DNA of 5,001 nucleotides from Micrococcales bacterium (GTDB taxonomy: Bacteria; Actinomycetota; Actinomycetes; S36-B12; UBA10799). A program made the position numbers and the translations under genes. How positions within the stretch are numbered: the stretch's first letter is position 1; every line of letters starts with the position of its first letter. A model generated the notes under the pieces. The model worked only from the letters and a program-made list of their open reading frames with translations, was not told where the DNA came from and did no database searches. The stretch is taken from positions 1 through 5,001 of the forward strand of contig JAHEXM010000167.1 of assembly GCA_023252115.1 (NCBI GenBank), written 5' to 3'. Positions 1 through 5,001 of this stretch are shown here, piece after piece.

Positions 1-49
1 TGGTTCGACCGACTTCACGACGGTCCAACTCATCAACTCGACGCGTTAG
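1..49 (+). other. Edge fragment: possible C-terminus of a convergent gene
   Basis: Plus-strand frame 2 is open from the edge and reads [15 protein letters not shown] before a TAG at 47-49. That TAG overlaps the asd stop codon tail to tail. Third codon positions are G or C in 12 of 15 codons in this frame, against 8 and 5 in the other two plus-strand frames, as expected of coding sequence. The competing reading is the start of a fifth co-directional gene from a minus-strand ATG at 33-31 (MSWTVVKSVEP), 12 nt after asd but with only a weak ribosome-binding site. The fragment is too short to decide or to name a product. Confidence 0.3.
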
Positions 50-1107
50 GCGCCGTTGCTGAATTCAGCAGCAACGAGTTCGGCAACCTGGGCCGTGTTG
101 AGTGCAGCGCCCTTCCTTAGGTTGTCGCCGCACACGAATAAGTCCAGTGCACGTGGGTCATCCATCGACACCCGAATGCGCCCCACATGCGTTGGATCTG
201 TTCCGACAGTGTCAATTGGTGTCGGAAACTCCAAACGCTCCGGATCGTCGACAACTACTACGCCTTGCGCGTGCTGCAGTAACTCCTGGGCCTGTCCCTG
301 ATCGACGTCGGTGTCAAAGATTGCGTGCACTGCCAGTGAATGTGCAGTGATCACCGGTACGCGCACGCACGTCGCCGATACCTTCAAATCAGGTAGTCCC
401 AAAATCTTGCGCGACTCATTACGCACTTTGAGTTCCTCCGACGTGTAGCCGCCGTCTCGCATTGAGCCCGCCCATGGCAACACATTCAACGCGAGCGGCC
501 CGGGGAACGGGCCACCATCAGCCACCACCCGACGCACATCACCAGCACGCTCACCGACGGTTCCGTCAGCGGCGACTGCTGCAATCTCGCTTCGCAACGT
601 ATCGATGCCTTCACGGCCCGCGCCGGAAGCAGCTTGGTATGAAGCAACTACCAACTCGTTCAAGCCATAGCGTCGATGCAGCGCCCCGATCACCACGATC
701 ATCGACAGAGTGGTGCAGTTGGGGTTGGCGATGATGCCGCGGGCGCGAATCTTGGCTGCTTCTGGATTGACTTCCGGCACAACCAGCGGCACATCTGGAT
801 CGAGGCGAAACGCTGCCGAGTTATCAACGACGACGGCACCACGCTCGACGGCAATTGGAGCCCACTGTGCTGATACCTCGTCGGGCACATCGAACATTGC
901 CACGTCGACACCGTCGAATACCTCTGGCGCTAGCGCCAACACTTCGACTTCTTCTCCACGCACCTGCAACTTCTTGCCTGCAGATCGCGCTGATGCGATC
1001 AGCCTGATCTCGCCCCAAACGTCAACGCGTGTACTGAGCAGATCCAGCATCACCGAGCCAACCGCTCCGGTTGCACCCACGACTGCCAGCGTGGGCTTGG
1101 CACTCAT
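46..1107 (-). CDS. asd: Aspartate-semialdehyde dehydrogenase
   Basis: This enzyme reduces aspartyl-4-phosphate with NADPH to aspartate semialdehyde, the branch-point intermediate for lysine/diaminopimelate, threonine and methionine, using the product of LysC. The 353-residue protein has the nucleotide-binding GATGAVG (11-17), [10 protein letters not shown] (92-101), the catalytic cysteine C131 in NPNCTT, Q158 in SYQAASGAG, the substrate-binding arginine R249 in CVRVPV and the acid/base histidine H256. The segment [10 protein letters not shown] (70-79) stands where many homologues have a FSAGGS-type sequence; I associate this form with Streptomyces-like enzymes. The ATG at 1107-1105 overlaps the lysC stop as ATGA, and AGGG (1119-1116) lies 8 nt upstream, so translation is probably coupled to lysC. 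The stop is TAA at 48-46. No terminator hairpin is visible in the 45 bases that remain. Confidence 0.98.
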   Translation of the reverse strand: MSAKPTLAVVGATGAVGSVMLDLLSTRVDVWGEIRLIASARSAGKKLQVRGEEVEVLALAPEVFDGVDVAMFDVPDEVSAQWAPIAVERGAVVVDNSAAFRLDPDVPLVVPEVNPEAAKIRARGIIANPNCTTLSMIVVIGALHRRYGLNELVVASYQAASGAGREGIDTLRSEIAAVAADGTVGERAGDVRRVVADGGPFPGPLALNVLPWAGSMRDGGYTSEELKVRNESRKILGLPDLKVSATCVRVPVITAHSLAVHAIFDTDVDQGQAQELLQHAQGVVVVDDPERLEFPTPIDTVGTDPTHVGRIRVSMDDPRALDLFVCGDNLRKGAALNTAQVAELVAAEFSNGA

Positions 1108-2393
1108 CTGCCAGTCCCTGCATAGACGACAGCCTCGCCGTCACTGTCCAAACCAAACGCCGTATGCAAAACCTGAGTAGCTCGAAGCGCATCCTGCGCG
1201 CGAGTGACGATCGAGATGCGAATTTCGGAAGTCGAAATCATCTCGACGTTGATGCCTGCCTCGGCAAGAGCGCGAAATGTCACGGCTGACACACCCGGGT
1301 AGGAACGCATGCCCGCACCGACGAGCGAAACCTTGCCGATTGCATCGTCGTACTTCAGTGAAGCGAATTGGATCCCGTCCCTGCGCCCTTCGAGCGCAGC
1401 AAGAGCGCGTGCCCCGTCAGCCATTGGCAACGTGAAAGTAATGTCTGTCTGACCTGCAGACGAGACGTTCTGCACAATCATGTCGAGGTTGACCCCGGCG
1501 TCAGCCAGCGTTTCGAACACGGATGCAGCTATGCCGGGCTCATCGGGCACACCAACGATCGTGATTTTTGCCTCGGCCATGTCGCTTGCAACTCCGGAGA
1601 TTATTGCCTGCTCCACGGTGTCCCCTTCGCTTGTTTCGGCTAGCAGCCTTGCGGCCTCTTTGTCGGAAGTCACGAGAGTCCCGACGTGATTGGAAAATGA
1701 CGATCTCACCCTGATCGGAATAGATGAACGCCTTGCATATTCAACGCAACGTAGATGCAAGATTTTCGCGCCGTGGGCCGACAGCTCTAGCATCTCTTCA
1801 TACGTGATCACCGGCACAAGTCGCGCTCTGGGAACAATCCGTGGATCAACCGTGAAGACGCCGTCGACATCGGTATAGATCTCACACACATCTGCGTGCA
1901 ACGCTGCGGCCAGCGCGACGGCAGTCGTGTCTGATCCGCCTCGGCCCAACGTCGTGACGTCTTTACTATCCGCCGAGACACCTTGGAAACCAGCCACGAT
2001 CGGAATGTGACCCTTGCCAATCGCTTCTTGGATGCGACCTGGTGTCACATCAATGATCTTTGCGGAGCCATGTGAACCATCGGTGATTACGCCAGCTTGC
2101 GATCCCGTATAGGAGCGCGCGTGAAGACCCAGATCGGCAATGGCCATGGCCAATAACGCCATCGAAATACGTTCACCCGCTGTCAGGAGCATGTCGAGCT
2201 CGCGTGCAGGCGGATTGGGGGATACACCCTTGGCTAGGTCAGTCAATTCATCGGTGGAGTCGCCCATTGCCGAAACCACTACGACGACTTCGTTGCCGGA
2301 ATTCACCGTTTCGGTAATTCGGCGCGCAACCCGCTTGATGCTTTCCGCATCGGCTACAGACGAACCACCGTACTTTTGTACAACCAGGCCCAC
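1104..2393 (-). CDS. lysC: Aspartate kinase, ACT-domain feedback-regulated type
   Basis: Aspartokinase phosphorylates aspartate to aspartyl phosphate, the committed step toward lysine/diaminopimelate, threonine and methionine. From the GTG at 2393 the product has 429 residues, close to the 421 of the C. glutamicum enzyme. The kinase domain shows KYGGSS (7-12), LTAGERIS (70-77), GRGGSDTTA (150-158) and [13 protein letters not shown] (173-185). Two ACT domains follow, around [13 protein letters not shown] (275-287) with [12 protein letters not shown] (309-320), and [10 protein letters not shown] (353-362) with [10 protein letters not shown] (387-396). The Ser and Thr positions whose changes relieve lysine/threonine inhibition in C. 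glutamicum (S301, T308, T311 there) appear unchanged, so concerted feedback inhibition is expected (inference). A strong internal ribosome-binding site at residue 260 suggests a separate beta subunit. The gene overlaps asd by 4 nt (ATGA). An ATG at 2399 is an alternative start but fits the ribosome-binding site poorly. Confidence 0.98.
   Translation of the reverse strand: MGLVVQKYGGSSVADAESIKRVARRITETVNSGNEVVVVVSAMGDSTDELTDLAKGVSPNPPARELDMLLTAGERISMALLAMAIADLGLHARSYTGSQAGVITDGSHGSAKIIDVTPGRIQEAIGKGHIPIVAGFQGVSADSKDVTTLGRGGSDTTAVALAAALHADVCEIYTDVDGVFTVDPRIVPRARLVPVITYEEMLELSAHGAKILHLRCVEYARRSSIPIRVRSSFSNHVGTLVTSDKEAARLLAETSEGDTVEQAIISGVASDMAEAKITIVGVPDEPGIAASVFETLADAGVNLDMIVQNVSSAGQTDITFTLPMADGARALAALEGRRDGIQFASLKYDDAIGKVSLVGAGMRSYPGVSAVTFRALAEAGINVEMISTSEIRISIVTRAQDALRATQVLHTAFGLDSDGEAVVYAGTGR
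1614..1627 (-). promoter_or_regulatory. Internal ribosome-binding site and GTG for an aspartokinase beta subunit
   Basis: On the minus strand AAGGGGA (1627-1621) precedes an in-frame GTG (1616-1614) by 4 nt. Starting there gives a 170-residue product, beginning (M/V)[11 protein letters not shown], that consists only of the two ACT domains. In C. glutamicum the beta subunit of the alpha2beta2 aspartokinase begins at the equivalent place and is 172 residues long. The sequence therefore supports in-frame internal initiation and a heteromeric enzyme; actual production is inferred. Confidence 0.6.
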
Positions 2394-2404
2394 GGCCATG
2401 CTCC
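2391..2404 (-). promoter_or_regulatory. Shine-Dalgarno site that decides the lysC start (GTG at 2393)
   Basis: GGAG at 2404-2401 lies only 1 nt before the in-frame ATG at 2399, too close to serve it, but 7 nt before the GTG at 2393-2391. The GTG start yields [10 protein letters not shown], which matches the N-terminus of other actinobacterial aspartokinases without the two extra residues that the ATG would add. Confidence 0.7.
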
Positions 2405-2429
2405 GGGTTCGTGTTGTTAGCGGACGATT

Positions 2430-2445
2430 GACTGAGATGTCAGTC
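2430..2445. promoter_or_regulatory. Inverted repeat overlapping the lysC -10 region, possible operator
   Basis: The minus-strand sequence GACTGACATCTCAGTC is a perfect 6-bp inverted repeat (GACTGA / TCAGTC) with a 4-nt centre. It overlaps the 3' part of the candidate -10 box and covers the predicted transcription start. It could be an operator for a dimeric repressor or, if the start is slightly upstream, a small 5' hairpin. No regulator family is recognised from the motif. Confidence 0.35.
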
Positions 2446-2470
2446 TAGCTATTCAGGGAGTCTCTGTCGG
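2442..2470 (-). promoter_or_regulatory. Candidate sigma-70-type promoter for lysC-asd
   Basis: Read on the minus strand, CCGACA (2470-2465, 4/6 match to TTGACA) is followed after exactly 17 bp by TAGACT (2447-2442, 4/6 match to TATAAT and fitting the actinobacterial TAnnnT form). Transcription would begin near 2435, giving a leader of about 40 nt before the lysC GTG. This is the only gap large enough for a promoter between the genes here. A weaker alternative is CTGACA (2446-2441) with TAACAA 18 bp downstream, which would leave a leader of only about 15-20 nt. Confidence 0.4.
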
Positions 2471-2491
2471 CTGACATTCACCCAGGGAGTC
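2454..2491. repeat. 9-bp direct repeat pair in the recR-lysC intergenic region
   Basis: CAGGGAGTC (plus strand; GACTCCCTG on the minus strand) occurs at 2454-2462 and again at 2483-2491, with start points 29 bp apart. One copy lies in the spacer of the candidate lysC promoter. The other lies upstream of the -35 box and overlaps the recR-end hairpin. Paired direct repeats around a promoter can be binding sites for a dimeric regulator, but two copies of 9 bp may be coincidence. Confidence 0.4.
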
Positions 2492-2507
2492 GATCTTTAG
2501 TCGACTC
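2487..2507 (-). terminator. Hairpin at the recR 3' end, possible non-canonical terminator
   Basis: On the minus strand a perfect 7-bp inverted repeat, GAGTCGA (2507-2501) and TCGACTC (2493-2487), flanks a 7-nt loop CTAAAGA that contains the recR stop codon TAA. No U-tract follows; the next bases are CCTGGGTG. It is therefore not a classical intrinsic terminator. It could be a U-less actinobacterial-type terminator, a 3'-end stabiliser, or chance. Its position, at the end of the dnaX-recR unit and just before a candidate lysC promoter, is where a transcript boundary would be expected. Confidence 0.35.
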
Positions 2508-3093
2508 GGCGTCGGCCCGCAAACGCCCGACCCAGCGTTACTTCATCCGCATACTCGAGGTCGCCGCCCACCGGAAGGCCGCTTGCCAAGCGCGAAACGG
2601 TAATTCCGAGGGGACTCAGCATGCGGGCCAAATAGGTTGCGGTTGCCTCGCCCTCAAGATTGGGGTCGGTGGCAATGACAACTTCTTGGACTTTGCCATC
2701 AGCCAGTCGGGTGAGGAGTTCCTTGATCCGCAGCTCGTCGGGACCGATCCCATCGATTGGACTTATCGCGCCGCCAAGTACGTGATAGACCCCCCGGTAT
2801 TCGCGGGTACGTTCGATCGCAACAACATCTTTCGGCTCTTCGACTACGCAAATCATTGTTCGGTCGCGGCGCTCGTCAACACAGACGCGGCATCTCTCCT
2901 CTTCGCTGACATTGCCGCAATCAACACAAAATCTGACTTTCTCTTTGACAGCGATCAATGCGTCGGCAAGCCGCGTGACATCAGCAGCTTCGGTTCCAAG
3001 AATGTAGAAGGCGATCCGTTGTGCGCCTTTGGGACCGATGCCCGGCAGTCGTCCTAACTCAGCGACGAGGTCTGCAATCGCACCATCAAACAC
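2497..3093 (-). CDS. recR: Recombination mediator protein RecR
   Basis: RecR works with RecO (and RecF) to load RecA onto SSB-coated single-stranded DNA at gaps during recombinational repair. The 198-residue product has the usual family length and layout: an N-terminal helix-hairpin-helix region with [17 protein letters not shown] (12-29), a four-cysteine zinc finger (C56, C59, C68, C71), a Toprim domain with acidic E85/E86 in VVEEP and the conserved [10 protein letters not shown] block (143-152), and the C-terminal segment [20 protein letters not shown] (172-191). The start is GTG at 3093-3091. It gives [18 protein letters not shown], which aligns with the usual RecR N-terminus, and GGGG (3104-3101) sits 7 nt upstream. 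Only 2 nt separate it from the dnaX stop, so translation is probably coupled to dnaX. The ebfC/ybaB gene commonly placed between dnaX and recR is absent. The stop codon TAA lies in the loop of a 7-bp hairpin. Confidence 0.98.
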   Translation of the reverse strand: MFDGAIADLVAELGRLPGIGPKGAQRIAFYILGTEAADVTRLADALIAVKEKVRFCVDCGNVSEEERCRVCVDERRDRTMICVVEEPKDVVAIERTREYRGVYHVLGGAISPIDGIGPDELRIKELLTRLADGKVQEVVIATDPNLEGEATATYLARMLSPLGITVSRLASGLPVGGDLEYADEVTLGRAFAGRRRVD

Positions 3094-3095
3094 GC

Positions 3096-5001
3096 CTAGA
3101 CCCCGTCGTACTCAGTGATCTTTGTTGCACCAAGTTCGCGCTGAACCAATTCGATCCCCGACACTTCGTCGACGTCTTCTGATTCAGAAACATCAACTTC
3201 GTCATCCGACGCTGGCTTCTTCTGTGGGGGTGCGGCCGCTTTATCTCGCGATGATGACTTCGAGTTGGCCGATGAATTCGCTTTTCCTTGCGAACGTGCC
3301 ACATCCGCCGTGGGCTCGTTTTGCCCACCAGCCTTGGTGTGTGACTTCGGTTGCGCGCCGCCCGGATCGTGAACCAATTCCAATTTGACTGGTGATCCAA
3401 GAACCGTCGACAGCGCTTCGCTCAGTTGGCCGTTGCTCGCACTCTTACTGAAGCGGGTCACGGCACCTTTGTCGGCGTGCGCAGCAACGACGACATCGCC
3501 CGAAACCGATAAGGGTTGGGAAGCCATCACCATCGTCCACGAAACGCGAGATCCTGCTTTGACTTCGTCGAGGAAGGCAGGCCACAACGCACGAGCTTGG
3601 TCAAGTGTTACCGCGGTTCCGGCTGGCGCCTTCTTCTGCGCAGCGCCCGGTTTGGGCTGCTGGTCGGTTTCCGGGGCTGATTCGGTTGCCACCTCGGCGG
3701 GCGGTTCAGGCGTCCCGGTATTCGCCGGTCCTGCCTGGAGCGTCGCGCTGGGAGCAATATCGGACAGTCGAGGGGGTGGTGCGCTGGTAGCGGCAGCTGA
3801 TCCTGACTTGCTCGCAGCGGTCTTTGCCTCAGGCGCCTTTGCTGGTGCTTTTGTTGGCGCAGCTGACTCGTCAAGAGTCGGTACGGCCGGCTGCGCGACT
3901 TGAACACCTGAAGCCAGTTGGCGTTCAAGCTGCTCGACACGGGCGACAAGTGCATCAGGTCCAATGTCCGCAGCAGGCAGAATTAATCGAGCCATCAAAA
4001 GTTCCAATTGAAGGCGTGGCGCTGTTGCACCTTTCAATTCCGATAGCCCGTTGCTGACTACTTCAGCCGAACGCGTCAACTGGCCCGGACCGAATCCAGC
4101 AGCCTGCTCAACGAGCTCGCCAACCAGCTCAGGTGGCCCGTCAATCAGTCCAGAAACAGTTGCATCGGGAACTTGCGAAACGATGAGTAGATCCCTCAGG
4201 CGCTCAAGCAAGTCGGTCACAAATCGTCGTGGGTCATGCCCGGCGTCTACGACTTGATCAATGAGTTTAAAGAGTTCGGCACCGTCACGTCGAGCGAGAG
4301 CAGCAATCACTTTGTCGATGAGCGCTGAATCTGTGACGCCCAGTTGAGCCGCTGCATCGTCATATGTCAGTCCATCCGGTCCTGAACCGGCCAATAGCTG
4401 TCCAAGGATCGACAACGAGTCACGAACGCTGCCACCAGATGCCCGGGCGATCAATGCCAGCGCTGCCGGGTCGGCTTTGAATTTCTCGGACTTGCAGATG
4501 CTTGCTAGGTGCGTTTGCAGAATCTTGGCTGGCACCAAGCGAAACGCGTAGTGGTGTGTCCGGGAACGAATAGTTCCGATGATTTTTTCGGGTTCGGTTG
4601 TCGCGAAGATGAAACGAAGGTGCGGTGGCGGCTCTTCGACGAGTTTGAGCAGTGCGTTTCCGGCACCAGTACTGAGCTGATGCGCCTCGTCAATGATGTA
4701 AATCTTGTAGCGGCTCATTGCCGGCGAGTACAACGCCTTCTCACGCAAGTCCCGAGCATCGTCGATGAGCCCGTGGGTGGCTGCATCCATCTCGATCACG
4801 TCGATTGAACCCGGACCATTCGGTGCAAGATCAACGCAGCTGTTGCATTTACCGCACGGGTCAGGAGTTGGCCCTTTTTCGCAATTCAAAGATCGGGCCA
4901 AGATCCGCGCACTTGACGTCTTGCCGCAGCCACGCGGCCCCGAGAACAGGTAAGCGTGGTGCACCTTGTCGTTGGCCAGTGCCCGCTTAAGCGGCTCAAT
5001 G
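3096..5001 (-). CDS. dnaX: DNA polymerase III subunit gamma/tau (clamp loader ATPase), 5' end outside window
   Basis: DnaX is the motor subunit of the clamp loader, which uses ATP to load the sliding clamp at the replication fork. The frame stays open to the right edge, reading [19 protein letters not shown], so the GTG at 4964 is internal and about 20 N-terminal residues are missing. Numbering from the first whole codon (5000), 634 residues are visible: Walker A GPRGCGKT (21-28), four zinc-ligand cysteines (40, 49, 52, 55), Walker B with DEAH (100-107), sensor 1 ATT (133-135), arginine finger SRT (146-148), sensor 2 GGSVRDSLS (189-197), and a helical collar domain to about 345. A long Ala/Pro/Lys-rich linker follows (about 360-460), then a folded C-terminal domain (about 466-543), a second low-complexity linker with an acidic stretch near its end, and a short tail [20 protein letters not shown]. 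The tail could be a partner-binding peptide (inference). I see no A-rich slippery heptamer like the E. coli gamma frameshift site. The stop lies 2 nt before recR, suggesting cotranscription. Confidence 0.97.
   Translation of the reverse strand, partial: IEPLKRALANDKVHHAYLFSGPRGCGKTSSARILARSLNCEKGPTPDPCGKCNSCVDLAPNGPGSIDVIEMDAATHGLIDDARDLREKALYSPAMSRYKIYIIDEAHQLSTGAGNALLKLVEEPPPHLRFIFATTEPEKIIGTIRSRTHHYAFRLVPAKILQTHLASICKSEKFKADPAALALIARASGGSVRDSLSILGQLLAGSGPDGLTYDDAAAQLGVTDSALIDKVIAALARRDGAELFKLIDQVVDAGHDPRRFVTDLLERLRDLLIVSQVPDATVSGLIDGPPELVGELVEQAAGFGPGQLTRSAEVVSNGLSELKGATAPRLQLELLMARLILPAADIGPDALVARVEQLERQLASGVQVAQPAVPTLDESAAPTKAPAKAPEAKTAASKSGSAAATSAPPPRLSDIAPSATLQAGPANTGTPEPPAEVATESAPETDQQPKPGAAQKKAPAGTAVTLDQARALWPAFLDEVKAGSRVSWTMVMASQPLSVSGDVVVAAHADKGAVTRFSKSASNGQLSEALSTVLGSPVKLELVHDPGGAQPKSHTKAGGQNEPTADVARSQGKANSSANSKSSSRDKAAAPPQKKPASDDEVDVSESEDVDEVSGIELVQRELGATKITEYDGV

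Noticed and set aside
710..1180. 156-codon plus-strand open frame opposite asd and the end of lysC
   Set aside because: It is antisense to two well-supported genes, spans their junction, and its translation (Ser/Thr/Ala-rich) resembles no known protein.
2140..2448. 102-codon plus-strand frame running from inside lysC into the intergenic gap
   Set aside because: Most of it is antisense to the conserved lysC kinase domain. There is no homology and no promoter evidence.
2465..2476. TGTC-N4-GACA short inverted repeat over the candidate -35 box
   Set aside because: A 4-bp arm is too short to distinguish from chance, and half of it is already explained by the -35 element.
2394..2496. Lysine riboswitch or attenuator before lysC
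   Set aside because: The gap is about 100 nt and the predicted leader about 40 nt, far shorter than a lysine riboswitch. There is no lysine-rich leader peptide and no terminator/antiterminator pair.
3385..3903. 172-codon plus-strand open frame opposite the dnaX linker
   Set aside because: It is the complement of the Ala/Pro-rich linker, which keeps antisense frames open. It has no recognisable domain and no good ribosome-binding context.
3608..3964. 118-codon minus-strand frame inside dnaX, rich in Arg/Gln/Pro
   Set aside because: It is an alternate-frame reading of the low-complexity linker. No slippery sequence leads into it, so it is not supported as a gamma-type frameshift product.
4579..4592. 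Run of six A residues on the dnaX coding strand, considered as a frameshift site
   Set aside because: The zero-frame codons are GAA AAA ATC, which do not form a slippery X XXY YYZ heptamer. The site lies within the ATPase domain, too early for a gamma-like product.

Overview
The window is a compact run of four genes, all on the minus strand. In transcription order they are dnaX (clamp-loader gamma/tau subunit, 5' end beyond the right edge), recR (recombination mediator), lysC (aspartokinase) and asd (aspartate-semialdehyde dehydrogenase). All four are full-length or nearly so and retain their key catalytic and binding residues. There is no sign of mobile DNA, CRISPR, tRNA/rRNA or horizontally acquired sequence.

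The organism is very probably an actinobacterium (Actinomycetota). LysC opens [17 protein letters not shown] and ends in [10 protein letters not shown], as in Streptomyces, Mycobacterium and Corynebacterium enzymes. Asd carries a FDVPDEVS segment that I associate with Streptomyces-type sequences. RecR ends in the actinobacterial [10 protein letters not shown] form, and DnaX has SRTHHYAF at the arginine finger. The order dnaX - recR - ask - asd also matches, as I remember it, the broader M. tuberculosis locus Rv3721c-Rv3708c. GC content looks only moderate (mid-50s percent by eye), and spacing is tight (2-nt gap, about 100-nt gap, 4-nt overlap). This would suit a lower-GC or compact-genome actinobacterium, but the genus cannot be read from the sequence.

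Layout: 3096-5001 dnaX (partial); 2-nt gap; 2497-3093 recR, with a hairpin over its stop codon; 2394-2496 the only substantial intergenic gap, containing a plausible sigma-70-type promoter for lysC, an overlapping inverted repeat and a 9-bp direct repeat; 1104-2393 lysC, with an internal ribosome-binding site and GTG at the place expected for a separate regulatory beta subunit; 46-1107 asd, overlapping lysC by ATGA; 1-45 an edge fragment that may belong to a neighbouring gene.

Functionally there are two units. dnaX-recR is a replication/repair pair that probably shares a transcript; the ebfC/ybaB gene that often lies between the two is absent. lysC-asd is a translationally coupled operon for the first two steps of the aspartate pathway, from aspartate to aspartate semialdehyde, which feeds lysine/diaminopimelate, threonine and methionine synthesis. 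I found no undescribed system here. The observations most worth checking are the regulatory structures around lysC, the missing ebfC gene and the C-terminal tail of DnaX.
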